This document shows positions 1-7,828 of a DNA stretch of 40,194 bases, piece after piece; positions within the stretch are counted from its first letter, which is position 1; the number at the start of each line of letters is the position of its first letter. The stretch covers positions 1-40,194 of IMG/VR virus record IMGVR_UViG_3300018428_003547. One strand, given 5' to 3'. Under the pieces are notes generated by a model. That model searched no databases. It was not told where the DNA came from and saw only the letters and a program-made list of their open reading frames with translations. Position numbers and translations under genes: made by a program. Source of the DNA: a virus.

Positions 1-338
1 AAACTCTCTCCTATCAAATAGGATTCTATATTACTTCCATAACCATCGTGTACATATAATCTAACTAATTCAAATACCGCTGTTCTCGGTACTGCTAATG
101 ATATCGAAGCGCCTGAGTTCCTACCTATTGGGTCTCCATAACATATAGCCCCAATTAATTTCTCTTCAGGTTCGTCAAAAAAAGAGTGTTCTCTACCCGT
201 TGTGGTAAACAAACCTAAAGCGTGAGTACACTTTGTCCATTGATGTGAATAATGATTCTCAACGATTAGTTTTTTAGCAATCTTCCTATCTATTTCTCTG
301 ACAGATAGTTTAGACGTATCTACATATTTTTTATTCAC
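1..338 (-). CDS. Mom-like DNA adenine modification protein, partial (C-terminus beyond window)
   Basis: The N-terminal 112 or so residues are present and the gene runs off the left edge. It begins MNKKYVDTSKLSVREID and closely follows the complete Mom-like protein at 35772-36539: both share a KYVD start, an NHYS motif, FF.EPEEKL.G, a CYG.P.GR block and HDGYG.NIES. Mom of phage Mu is a GNAT-fold enzyme that changes adenine to a carbamoylmethyl form and so blocks restriction. The Asp/Tyr catalytic region would lie past the edge, so activity cannot be judged. The start is a GTG that overlaps the TGA of the upstream gene by 4 nt, with GAGGAA just before it. No in-frame ATG fits near this N-terminus. 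Confidence 0.82.
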   Translation of the reverse strand, partial: MNKKYVDTSKLSVREIDRKIAKKLIVENHYSHQWTKCTHALGLFTTTGREHSFFDEPEEKLIGAICYGDPIGRNSGASISLAVPRTAVFELVRLYVHDGYGSNIESYLIGES

Positions 339-502
339 TCTTCCTCATCTAAGTATTCTGATTTTTCGTGTACAACAACTATGCTACCACTCATATCTGA
401 TGGATGTTTTTCATAGTCTAATTTCATTTGAATAGCCTCAGCCTCTATCTCAGCTGCTATCTGTTCTAATTCTTTTTGTTGTTCTTTAGTTAACTTTTCC
501 AT
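335..502 (-). CDS. small acidic hypothetical protein (55 aa)
   Basis: A 55-aa reading frame starting MEKLTKEQQKELEQI and ending YLDEEE. The first 30 residues are rich in Glu, Gln, Lys and Ala and look like one amphipathic helix or short coiled coil. The C-terminus is acidic. It fills the space between the 84-aa protein upstream (2 nt away) and the partial Mom-like gene, with which it overlaps as GTGA. That exact coupling is the main reason to believe it. No family is recognised, and no cysteine, signal peptide or membrane segment is seen. Confidence 0.7.
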   Translation of the reverse strand: MEKLTKEQQKELEQIAAEIEAEAIQMKLDYEKHPSDMSGSIVVVHEKSEYLDEEE

Positions 503-504
503 AG

Positions 505-759
505 TTAATAATCAAATCCCTCATCTGGATTTGTCGCTTCTTCTTTCCACCATTCAATTTGTTCTGATGAAGCTTTTCTAGCAAAGGCTTCTACATTTAA
601 ATTGTGTTCTTTTTTGGTTTTAATTTGCCATAGACTATAAAACTTGTCTTTGTCTTTTATTTGCTTTCTACCCATAAAATAGTGTTCAGCACCGCCAGGT
701 GTAACAGAATCTACTTCATCTATCACCTCATAGCTCTTATTAATAAGAACATATTTCAT
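505..759 (-). CDS. hypothetical protein (84 aa)
   Basis: A small soluble protein beginning MKYVLINKSYEVIDEV and rich in Lys, Glu and Trp. It has no recognised motif, signal or membrane segment. The start is well supported by AGGAG 7 nt upstream (AGGAGATTGATATG). It lies 9 nt after the lipoprotein gene and 2 nt before the 55-aa gene, so it is probably in the same message as the Mom-like protein at the window edge. The function is unknown. Confidence 0.75.
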   Translation of the reverse strand: MKYVLINKSYEVIDEVDSVTPGGAEHYFMGRKQIKDKDKFYSLWQIKTKKEHNLNVEAFARKASSEQIEWWKEEATNPDEGFDY

Positions 760-768
760 ATCAATCTC

Positions 769-1305
769 CTAATCAAATATTACATAAAAATCACCATATG
801 TGGTTTCTCCTCTCCATTCATCATAAATAGAGTATTGTATTTTCGCTGTATCTCCCTTCATAGTCCTAACAGGAGCCATCATCGTGTTTACTTCTCCATC
901 CTCTCTACTATAGGAAGCACCATTAACTATTGGAACTTCAAAACCACTAAACCAAGTAATGTATGTAGTATCATATCCAACATAAACTAAGTCATCATTT
1001 AATCCGTGGTTAGCTATAACATAACCAAAGTCATCTCCTATTATCCAATGATGAGAACTATACCAAGCAAATTTTGTTACATTCATAGGTTCACCATTCC
1101 TATAAATGTGTCCACTTATTCTGTGTAAACTTTGCCACTTTGTAGTGTCTAAATTAAAGTGGTAAAACCCGTTAGCGTCTTCAGTTAAATTAGATTCTAA
1201 CTCAAAATATATAGGTTCAATTTCGTTGGTGTCTTCACACCCAATAAAAAAACTAAATACGGCTAGGGTGATTACTCCAACTATTTTTCTTATCACGTTT
1301 GGCAT
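769..1305 (-). CDS. putative outer-membrane/periplasmic lipoprotein (178 aa)
   Basis: The N-terminus is a clear lipoprotein signal peptide: a short basic start with R6 and K7, a hydrophobic stretch at about residues 8-21, and a lipobox SFFIGC with the lipidated Cys at residue 23. The mature part (about 155 residues) is rich in Tyr, Trp, Asp and Thr, with blocks such as WQSLHRISGHIYRNG and DGEVNTMMAPVRTMKGDTA, and is probably beta-rich. I do not recognise the family. The start at 1305 has AGGAAGAGG upstream and lies inside the previous gene, overlapping it by 53 nt. A secreted lipoprotein is unusual next to phage replication and modification genes. It could be a host-acquired surface gene or a superinfection-exclusion factor, but this is speculation. 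Confidence 0.8.
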   Translation of the reverse strand: MPNVIRKIVGVITLAVFSFFIGCEDTNEIEPIYFELESNLTEDANGFYHFNLDTTKWQSLHRISGHIYRNGEPMNVTKFAWYSSHHWIIGDDFGYVIANHGLNDDLVYVGYDTTYITWFSGFEVPIVNGASYSREDGEVNTMMAPVRTMKGDTAKIQYSIYDEWRGETTYGDFYVIFD

Positions 1306-1420
1306 TCTTTACCTCTTCCTTTTTATATGATTTCTTTTGTTTCTTTGGTTTTCTTTTTGGTTTTATTTTATCTTGAAAAGCCTGTTCCTCAAGCTCTTCG
1401 TAATAATCATAATTTCCCAT
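1253..1420 (-). CDS. very basic small protein (55 aa)
   Basis: Begins MGNYDYYEELEEQ, then turns into a strongly basic tail with repeated KPKRKPKKQKKSYKK-like runs of Lys and Arg. This acid-then-base layout suggests binding to DNA, RNA or polyphosphate, but no family is recognised. The start at 1420 is chosen over an upstream in-frame one at 1462 because AGGAG sits 8 nt before it and because the -35/-10 promoter at 1434-1462 would cover the longer start. The 3' end overlaps the lipoprotein gene by 53 nt in another frame. Confidence 0.7.
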   Translation of the reverse strand: MGNYDYYEELEEQAFQDKIKPKRKPKKQKKSYKKEEVKNAKRDKKNSWSNHPSRI

Positions 1421-1433
1421 TTTATCACTCCTA

Positions 1434-1462
1434 AATATACAAACAATATTCTTAATTGTCAA
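1434..1462 (-). promoter_or_regulatory. sigma70-like promoter
   Basis: On the minus strand a perfect TTGACA (1462-1457) is followed after 17 nt by TATATT (1439-1434). The start codon of the basic 55-aa gene is at 1420, with AGGAG in between. The -35 box overlaps the last codons of the upstream gene. The context GCTTGAC is shared with the candidate promoters at 32750-32779 and 39844-39872. Confidence 0.75.
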
Positions 1463-1676
1463 GCATTATTTTCCAATCCTTTACAGTATCTAAAAACTCT
1501 GTAACAGTATAGGATTTCTTTTTCTCATCTATTATCTTTATACTATCCAATGCTTCTGGTTTTTTCTGTATGATGTAGTTTAATGCCGTAAAACCATTAC
1601 CAGTGTAAAACTTACCAAAAGACTCCTCTCCTAAGATATTTTCATCCCATAAATCTTCTGGCGTTTTATTATCCAT
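1452..1676 (-). CDS. hypothetical protein (74 aa)
   Basis: A small acidic protein starting MDNKTPEDLWDENILGEESFG. No motif, signal or membrane segment is recognised. An in-frame ATG at 1694 would add MLYYII. The ATG at 1676 is preferred because the 15-bp AT-rich element at 1695-1709, a likely promoter core, ends right before the longer start. Neither start has a good Shine-Dalgarno, so the start is uncertain. It is the first gene after the glycan block and is followed at once by a strong sigma70-like promoter that overlaps its stop region. Confidence 0.65.
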   Translation of the reverse strand: MDNKTPEDLWDENILGEESFGKFYTGNGFTALNYIIQKKPEALDSIKIIDEKKKSYTVTEFLDTVKDWKIMLDN

Positions 1677-1694
1677 TATTATATAGTACAACAT

Positions 1695-1709
1695 ATATAT
1701 AAATATATA
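1695..1709 (-). promoter_or_regulatory. 15-bp AT-rich near-palindromic element, copy 1
   Basis: Plus-strand text ATATATAAATATATA, identical to the copy at 37282-37296 and one base different from 30521-30535. It lies in the gap between the last glycan gene (ends 1711) and the start at 1676, 18 nt upstream of that ATG. Its recurrence at the only real gaps suggests a promoter core. The plus-strand reading contains TATAAATA, the T4 late promoter word, but all genes lie on the minus strand. Confidence 0.5.
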
Positions 1710-1710
1710 C

Positions 1711-2619
1711 TTACTTTTTTAAAACATAATTTTCTTTTACAAATTTTACGATGTCACCTTTTGGATTCCATCCTAAAACTTCTCTAGCTTTTCTGTCCTC
1801 ATTCAGAGACTCTCTAACTTCACCTGGACGAGCGTCAATGTGTTCTTTTGGATAGTCTTCACCAAAAGCGTTAGCCACTTCATTTACAGAATAGTTTTTA
1901 CCATTACCCAACTCAAAAGATTCGCCATTAATCTCAGCCATAAACAATGCTTTTCCACATCTGACTAACCCATCTACGATATCTCCAACATAGGTAAAGT
2001 CTCTTCTTTGTTCACCATCACCTGTAATTGTTAGAGGTTCATCATCGAAAAACTTTCTTTGAAAGATACCTAATACATTACAGTAACTTCCCTCATTTGC
2101 CTGATGTTCTCCATAGACATTATAAAACCTACATATAGAAGTTGGAACATTAAATACCTTATTATATAACTCTAATAAATGTTCATTTTGCCATTTAGTA
2201 AATGTGTAAGGATTAGCATATACATCTCCTTTTACAGAGGAAGAACCAGCATATATTACAGGTGTGTTGTGATGTCTAGCCCAATCCAAAACATTTATTG
2301 TAGCCATTGGACCTGATTTAAATGTGTCAATAGGTTTCTTAAACGATGGAACTATTCTTGGTAAAGCAGCTAAATGAAATATTATATCAACAGGTTCTAT
2401 CTGACAATCACAACTAAATTGGCACTCACAATTATCCCACAACGACCACCATTGGCTATTTGACAAATCTCTGTGATGATATTCACAACCCTTTTGTTCA
2501 TTACTCTTTTTACCTGTTGTATAATTATCCACCGACACTACTTCGTGACCATCTTTCAACAATCTTTTTATTAAGTTAGTGCCAACAAATCCAGCACCGC
2601 CTGTTACTAAGATTCGCAT
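1711..2619 (-). CDS. NAD-dependent sugar epimerase/dehydratase (SDR, GalE-like)
   Basis: An extended SDR of 302 aa. It has the Rossmann motif GGAGFVG (residues 7-13), the catalytic YTFTK Tyr/Lys pair in the middle, the conserved RFYNVYG block, and RRDFTYVGDIVDGL near residue 210. The family changes nucleotide sugars (UDP- or dTDP-hexoses) by NAD-linked oxidation at C4. The start has AGGAG and overlaps the upstream glycosyltransferase by 13 nt. It is a paralogue of 17358-18212, with RFYNVYG, IVDGLVRC and FELG.G.NYS.NEVA in common. An oddity is a CECQFSCDC cluster at residues 64-72 that the paralogue lacks. The substrate is not known. It is the last gene of the glycan block. Confidence 0.88.
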   Translation of the reverse strand: MRILVTGGAGFVGTNLIKRLLKDGHEVVSVDNYTTGKKSNEQKGCEYHHRDLSNSQWWSLWDNCECQFSCDCQIEPVDIIFHLAALPRIVPSFKKPIDTFKSGPMATINVLDWARHHNTPVIYAGSSSVKGDVYANPYTFTKWQNEHLLELYNKVFNVPTSICRFYNVYGEHQANEGSYCNVLGIFQRKFFDDEPLTITGDGEQRRDFTYVGDIVDGLVRCGKALFMAEINGESFELGNGKNYSVNEVANAFGEDYPKEHIDARPGEVRESLNEDRKAREVLGWNPKGDIVKFVKENYVLKK

Positions 2620-3827
2620 ATTATCAACTCCTTTTCGTATGTTTTAAGTGATTTAATTTCAAATTCAAATATATCATATTCCATATTACCAACCTCACCA
2701 CTATCAGCTAATAACTGAGACATATTAACGATTATTTGAAAGTTTTGTGGTGTTAATTTTTGAGCATCAAATCTTACAACCACATCATTGGTAGCTTCAG
2801 TATGGATTGAGTGTAACTTCTTACTTAAATCAAATTTAGTATTTGGTTGTTCTTCTTCAATATATTTATTCACACCAAATCCTTTGTGTCCAACCCAATC
2901 ACCATACATATCAGAACACCAAGGTTCTAATTCACTTAACATATTATTATCACAATTCTTAACAATAAATCCTATGTCATATTTATGTGGTATTACTGGC
3001 TTTAGATATTGGTCGTGATTTACCATATGCCCCCATTTACGAATAAAATTACGAGTTGACCTAAGATTCTGAGCTAACCACTCTGATGATTCTCTACCCT
3101 TCATAAATACTTGACCTGCTGGATTTCTCATAGCTCCATCTTTGAATCTACTACCTCTACAAGTCATATGATATACAAACCCTCTCCAAGTCTGTATTGT
3201 TTCGTATCCAGCCAATTGAAATCTATTAAAGATATCAGAGTCCTCTTTTGATTGTGGAGCGTACAAAGGATCGTGTCCACCGATAGATTGGAAGTCTTCT
3301 TTGTATATAGCCCACGGAGCAAATATCCCCTCTGTTGGTTTCTTAGAGTAGTCCACACCCTCATCCAAAAATGTCATCAAAGATAGTTCATCAAACTCTT
3401 CTGGCTCTATACCAAAGTCTTTTAGCATCTTTTCAGGTCCATCTGGATGTAGTGGTGGTTCAATACGAGTAGCAGAAACAACCTTACCTTTTTCTAAATG
3501 TTTGAGAACTTCTTCATCCATTTTAGGACAGGCGTACATATCAGCGTGGTAAATCATTACAATATCGTTTGTAGCCATATCTACCAATGTGTCATATAAT
3601 ATGGTATGTCCTAACCTATCAGGTCCTTCATTACGATGTATCTTTATATTACCATCCTTTTCTGCTGTTTTTTGCATCCACTCCCAAGTTCCATCATCAG
3701 AGAAATCATCAGCCCAACATATCTCGTGACGATATCCTAAATTCTTTCTGATACTATTGTAAGACCATTTAAGGTACTTTAGATTGTTTCTACTTGGTTG
3801 TATAAAACTTATAACTCTGTTATCCAT
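2607..3827 (-). CDS. family 2-like glycosyltransferase with C-terminal extension
   Basis: A 406-aa protein. The first 270 or so residues look like a GT-A, GT2-type fold: ISFIQPSRNNLKYL start, ADDFSDDGTWEW, an HADMY motif in the DxD position, and later IGGHDPLY and KEDSDIF. The last 130 residues are an extra domain I do not recognise (VGHKGFGVNKYIEEEQP region). The start at 3827 is chosen because GGAG lies 12 nt upstream. An upstream in-frame start at 3878 would add a Lys-rich leader lying inside the previous gene. The enzyme would transfer a sugar from a nucleotide donor; donor and acceptor are unknown. Confidence 0.82.
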   Translation of the reverse strand: MDNRVISFIQPSRNNLKYLKWSYNSIRKNLGYRHEICWADDFSDDGTWEWMQKTAEKDGNIKIHRNEGPDRLGHTILYDTLVDMATNDIVMIYHADMYACPKMDEEVLKHLEKGKVVSATRIEPPLHPDGPEKMLKDFGIEPEEFDELSLMTFLDEGVDYSKKPTEGIFAPWAIYKEDFQSIGGHDPLYAPQSKEDSDIFNRFQLAGYETIQTWRGFVYHMTCRGSRFKDGAMRNPAGQVFMKGRESSEWLAQNLRSTRNFIRKWGHMVNHDQYLKPVIPHKYDIGFIVKNCDNNMLSELEPWCSDMYGDWVGHKGFGVNKYIEEEQPNTKFDLSKKLHSIHTEATNDVVVRFDAQKLTPQNFQIIVNMSQLLADSGEVGNMEYDIFEFEIKSLKTYEKELIICES

Positions 3828-4731
3828 TTGTAAATCTCCAATTTTCTTTCCATTTTTCTTCTGTGTAGTTTTGTTCAAACCTTTTTAATGCTGTCTCACT
3901 ACACAAATCCCAAAATCTTTGTGACCTTAGTTTTTTAGCTATTTCTTTAGCTCCATCCAAATCACCAATTTCAACTGTAGTTAGTGGATGTAGTATCTGT
4001 TGTGTATCTAATCCTTTGTATCCAATACAAGGTATTCCGTGAAATCCACAGTTCATAGCAAATGTGCCAGCTGCGTGTGTTCTCATAAGATGTACACCTA
4101 TACTGAAACCACCTAATGTGTCTATCCAGTCTCTCCAAGTCATATAAGGTAAATACTCTATGTCCTCAATAGCATCCTCTTGCTTTTGTTTTCTACCCAT
4201 TGATGGAGCTGACATAGGATATCCTATTTCTCTAGCTACTATGTAAGAATCAAATCCACCATACCAACTGACAAAGTTGCCACCAATAATTACACTATCA
4301 CTCCAACCAAATTCTCTTCTGTTTATCCCATCAGTAACCATCAAACTTCTCATTACTCTCACATCTTTACATCCTAACCCTAAATAGTAATTGACATCAG
4401 ACTCATTATGACAGTAGACTATATCAGCTGAAACTAATGTATTATAGTAATGGAACTGCCACTCTACAGCGTAGTCTTGAAAATACCAATGTGGGCCTTC
4501 TTGCATTACAGCAACTTTATCACATATCTTTCTAACAGGTTCTAAACTAATATTTGGATTACTTTTAGGTACTATTACAATACCCAAATCAAACTTTTCA
4601 TTTGGTAGTTGCTTTAAACTACACATCGGAGCATCTAATGCCAGACACCAAGCAAACTCTGTTCTTGCATCTACAAAGTCTCTCGGATACTTTTGATTCA
4701 AACCAAATTCAGAAAAGAAAGCTACTTTCAT
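3820..4731 (-). CDS. GT-B-like glycosyltransferase
   Basis: A 303-aa protein beginning MKVAFFSEFGLNQ. It has a C-terminal half resembling group-1 glycosyltransferases: IGVHLMRTHAAGTFAMNCGFHGIPCIGY fits the donor-binding region, where retaining GT-B enzymes have an E-x7-E-like stretch, though the classic glutamates are not clear. The start at 4731 has AGGAGT upstream and follows the previous stop by 1 nt. A longer in-frame start at 4797 would lie inside the previous gene and was not used. The sugar specificity is unknown. It overlaps the next gene by 8 nt. Confidence 0.68.
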   Translation of the reverse strand: MKVAFFSEFGLNQKYPRDFVDARTEFAWCLALDAPMCSLKQLPNEKFDLGIVIVPKSNPNISLEPVRKICDKVAVMQEGPHWYFQDYAVEWQFHYYNTLVSADIVYCHNESDVNYYLGLGCKDVRVMRSLMVTDGINRREFGWSDSVIIGGNFVSWYGGFDSYIVAREIGYPMSAPSMGRKQKQEDAIEDIEYLPYMTWRDWIDTLGGFSIGVHLMRTHAAGTFAMNCGFHGIPCIGYKGLDTQQILHPLTTVEIGDLDGAKEIAKKLRSQRFWDLCSETALKRFEQNYTEEKWKENWRFTNG

Positions 4732-4732
4732 A

Positions 4733-5458
4733 CTAACTCCTAAAAGCCATATTATTGTCATAATCCACCTTTGCTCGTGGATAAAACTTTGGTTCAATGT
4801 ATCTAAATATATCTTGGTCTTGTGAACCTTTTGGGTAATCTTTAGGATTGGTTTCTAACCAACTATGATACTCACCCATAATAACGCCAGGAGGAACAGC
4901 ATATTTCATAGCCTCTTCTATCATCTCTTTTATGAAAGATGTTTTTCCTATGTAAACCCCACTATTCAAATATCTTCCTGGCTTATTAATAGTATCCACC
5001 CATTGTTTTACATCTGACATACAGCTATAACCATCCGTTGAATGAGTAGACATAAAAAGAGCATCACAATTAAAAGACTTAAATATATCTACAACTTTCT
5101 GTGGTTCATCAACCCATATAACATCGATAGCATCTAAACACATAAAGTATTCTGTTGGACAATCCTTTAAATAATTATTCAGCATTTCAAACTTAAATGT
5201 ATTCCTCCACGGAAGTCTAGCATCTCTGAGAACAACTAAATCCAAACCTAAATACTCCATATTTTTTTCTAAAATAGAAGTATCTTCGTAACCAGCTAAG
5301 TGTGGTATTATCCTATCTGACAATGTTCCTTCGTTTCTACAAGTAGCTATCGTCAAATCTTTAGGGTGTTCAAACTTTATAGGACCAGACTCTTTTAACT
5401 GTTCAAAAGCTTGTTTGACTAAATGTCTATCGTGTATTATTGGTTGTGTTATAACCAC
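4733..5458 (-). CDS. PLOD/procollagen-type glycosyltransferase
   Basis: A 241-aa GT-A-like enzyme. Features that match the glycosyltransferase domain of PLOD and related enzymes are MCLDAIDVIWVD (DxxD metal region), RYLNSGVYIGKT, and SQDQDIFRYI near the C-terminus. These proteins usually move galactose or glucose from UDP-sugars. It overlaps the upstream gene by 10 nt and sits in the middle of the glycosyltransferase series. No signal peptide is present, so it acts in the cytoplasm. Confidence 0.75.
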   Translation of the reverse strand: MVITQPIIHDRHLVKQAFEQLKESGPIKFEHPKDLTIATCRNEGTLSDRIIPHLAGYEDTSILEKNMEYLGLDLVVLRDARLPWRNTFKFEMLNNYLKDCPTEYFMCLDAIDVIWVDEPQKVVDIFKSFNCDALFMSTHSTDGYSCMSDVKQWVDTINKPGRYLNSGVYIGKTSFIKEMIEEAMKYAVPPGVIMGEYHSWLETNPKDYPKGSQDQDIFRYIEPKFYPRAKVDYDNNMAFRS

Positions 5459-6342
5459 CCTATTTCCTTTAATTGTTTCTGTAAACTTTCTAAATAATTT
5501 TCTCCGGCATTAAAGTTTCTGATAAATCCTCTTTCTCCTTCTATACAATATTTACTAACTCTCTTTGTATTAGAGAACCATCTAGTTTTATTAACCAATT
5601 CTAAATCACCCACTCCGCTGTAAAGAAAGTCTCTAAAAGTTCCAGCATGCGTATTCCAAGCTTTTATACCATCATAGCCAACACTATCTGTTTTACCAGT
5701 TCTTTCTACTATTCCCAAACCACCATCTTCTTTCATATTGAATCTATTATTTGGCAGTAAGTCTATTAACTCTCTTTTGTAAAAACTAAATGAACCTCTC
5801 GGTGTGAAAGCTTTTGGTATCTCCTCTGAATATCCGTTATCTAAAAAATACCAATCGTTTTTATTCTTTACCAAATCTACTTTGAATTGGTCTCTACCAA
5901 CTCTAGTTTCTGTTAGTGGCTTGTATAGATTAGTTTCTTCGCTAACGACATCTGCAAATATCATATCTGATAATATAAAGTTATCGTCGTGTGTAATTAA
6001 AATAATATCATACTCTCTGTAGTCATAATGTTCAGCCCATTGATTAAAACACTCCATATCACCAACAGTGTTTTCTTCCAACATAAACTTCCAACCAAAG
6101 TCTTCTATTTCTTTTGTAGTGATTGGATATTCATACATCATTTGGTCTAACTCATCTAAAAAACTACCTTCGTTGAAATTTCTAACACCATCTTTTTCTT
6201 TGATTGTGTTCTCATCCTCTGGCATTCTGTGAGCAACGCAGTAATAATCTACTTCCCACCCATCAGGTATTATTTGTTGAGACATCCTTTTATAAAAATG
6301 TGAACTAAAATGCCAACCAGTAGCTACAACTAATATCTTCAT
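5449..6342 (-). CDS. putative glycosyltransferase (GT-A-like)
   Basis: A 297-aa protein starting MKILVVATGWHFSSHFYKR. A GT-A-like metal site is suggested by ILITHDDNFILSD near residues 130-145, with RGSFSFYKRELIDLLP and WNTHAGTFRDFLYSG further on. It is flanked by a methyltransferase (4-nt ATGA overlap upstream) and a PLOD-type glycosyltransferase. I do not recognise a specific family, so assignment rests on the DD site and the context. Confidence 0.55.
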   Translation of the reverse strand: MKILVVATGWHFSSHFYKRMSQQIIPDGWEVDYYCVAHRMPEDENTIKEKDGVRNFNEGSFLDELDQMMYEYPITTKEIEDFGWKFMLEENTVGDMECFNQWAEHYDYREYDIILITHDDNFILSDMIFADVVSEETNLYKPLTETRVGRDQFKVDLVKNKNDWYFLDNGYSEEIPKAFTPRGSFSFYKRELIDLLPNNRFNMKEDGGLGIVERTGKTDSVGYDGIKAWNTHAGTFRDFLYSGVGDLELVNKTRWFSNTKRVSKYCIEGERGFIRNFNAGENYLESLQKQLKEIGWL

Positions 6343-6896
6343 TCAAAATCCATATTGTAAATTTTAGAATTGTAAATTGTAGAAGCAGAATACTTTACAT
6401 TTTCTGTTAATACTTCGTATCCTATTTTGTCTTTTATGTCATACATATTCTTACCAGCTACTCCGTGTAAGTCTCTTTCTTTAGAACCACCTTCAAAGAA
6501 AACAACTGAACCATTTTTTATTTGGTCTTTGACTCCATTGTATAACATCTCCAACTTTTCTCCAGTATTATCTACATCAAAGTATAGAAAGTCAAATTCT
6601 TCTGGCTCTTTAATCCACTCAAAAAAATCCATTTTACCCAAAGTAATATAATCAGTAACTCCCCATTCTTTATATGTGTTCTGTGTTTTGGAACTATCTC
6701 CCCAATATTCATCAACCCACATATCATAAGATTTTATGTGACCATTTATATTACACTCACTAAGAGCTTTAGCCATAGTTACTGTAGTGAATCCTCTTCC
6801 TGGTCCAAACTCTACTATTGTTTTCGGTTCAACAGAAGCTACGAATTTATACAATATCGGCAGCCACTCATATTTTCCGTGATGTGGTATGTTCAT
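6339..6896 (-). CDS. class I SAM-dependent methyltransferase
   Basis: A 185-aa single-domain Rossmann methyltransferase. Motif I is IVEFGPGRGFTTVTMAKAL (about residues 28-46). The acidic strand-4 region DFLYFDVDNTGEKLEML and the later VVFFEGG fit the O-methyltransferase layout. It starts in a TAATG overlap with the aminotransferase upstream. It probably methylates a hydroxyl or amino group of the sugar made by this cluster. The exact target cannot be read from the sequence. Confidence 0.75.
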   Translation of the reverse strand: MNIPHHGKYEWLPILYKFVASVEPKTIVEFGPGRGFTTVTMAKALSECNINGHIKSYDMWVDEYWGDSSKTQNTYKEWGVTDYITLGKMDFFEWIKEPEEFDFLYFDVDNTGEKLEMLYNGVKDQIKNGSVVFFEGGSKERDLHGVAGKNMYDIKDKIGYEVLTENVKYSASTIYNSKIYNMDFE

Positions 6897-7828
6897 TATA
6901 TATTTTCTTTTACCTTATCAATAACATACTCCAACTGATTGAAGCTTAACCTTTCATTCATAGGTAGACTCACAGTTCTTTTTTCTATCTTTTCTGATTT
7001 AGGACAATCAAACTTTTCAGCATTACGATATACTGAATTTTTATGAAGAGCTGAATAATGTATACCACATACTATACCAGCATTTTTCATATTGTCTACG
7101 AATTGTTGATTATCTAAAACTTCTATTCTGTACAAATGTTTACTACTATTTTCGTAACCTAATTCTTTATTATAAATATCAACTAAATTTCCTAAACCGC
7201 TCATTTTTTTATCAAAGTTTACAAAGTTATTCATAACTATTTTTGCTTGTATGGAACTCATATAAAATTTATAACCAGGAAAAGATATACCTCTTTCCCA
7301 ATTATTATCAGCGAATGTTGTTCCATTTAGAACAGCCTCTTTCATCCATTTGTATTTTTCATAATCATCGGTAACAATAACTCCACCATCAGCACCACCT
7401 AAAGGTTTTGTTGGATAGTGACTAAAAAACATAATATCATTTGGTTCACACTCTTTTCTAAATTGTTGTGATTCTAATTTTTGAGCAGAATCAACAACTT
7501 TGTATTCTTTAAATTTATGTAAAATATAAGAGTCACCAACCCAATCTACATCATCACTAAATCTCACTTTATTACCACTTGTTATTATAGCGTTAGCTAC
7601 CACAGGTGGGATTATGCTCGGAATAGTTATTATGTGAGGCTTATGGTATTCTTCCATCTTCATAATCAGATATATAGCATTTGTGGCACTGTTTACTGCG
7701 CAAGCATATTTAGCACCAACATATTCAGCTATCATTTTTTCGTATTCGATTACTATACTATCATGCAGTAAATTACTAAATTCAGATGTATCTATAGTAT
7801 GATTATTTATGTGAAATAATTGTATCAT
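6896..7828 (-). CDS. DegT/DnrJ/EryC1/StrS-family sugar aminotransferase
   Basis: A 310-aa PLP enzyme, somewhat shorter than the usual 370 or so. The family puts an amino group on a keto-sugar nucleotide. Visible features: CAVNSATNAIYL (residues 43-54, phosphate region), VVDSAQ with Asp113 for the pyridine nitrogen, SHYPTKPLGGADGG with the PLP Lys at 141, and the C-terminal HYSALHKNSVYR. With the FdtA-like isomerase at 12327 it would make a 3-amino-3,6-dideoxyhexose, a standard FdtA-FdtB pairing. The actual product is inferred. The start directly follows the previous stop. Confidence 0.88.
   Translation of the reverse strand: MIQLFHINNHTIDTSEFSNLLHDSIVIEYEKMIAEYVGAKYACAVNSATNAIYLIMKMEEYHKPHIITIPSIIPPVVANAIITSGNKVRFSDDVDWVGDSYILHKFKEYKVVDSAQKLESQQFRKECEPNDIMFFSHYPTKPLGGADGGVIVTDDYEKYKWMKEAVLNGTTFADNNWERGISFPGYKFYMSSIQAKIVMNNFVNFDKKMSGLGNLVDIYNKELGYENSSKHLYRIEVLDNQQFVDNMKNAGIVCGIHYSALHKNSVYRNAEKFDCPKSEKIEKRTVSLPMNERLSFNQLEYVIDKVKENI

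Noticed and set aside
661-990. Plus-strand open frame of 109 aa
   Set aside because: It lies opposite the 84-aa and lipoprotein genes, has no ribosome binding site or family likeness, and its residue mix is typical of antisense reading of AT-rich genes.
1698-1705. T4-type late promoter TATAAATA on the plus strand (also at 37285-37292)
   Set aside because: No plus-strand gene follows either copy. The sites were kept as strand-neutral near-palindromic elements before minus-strand genes.
3164-3364. Minus-strand open frame of 66 aa
   Set aside because: It is in another frame within the GT2-like gene and has no support.
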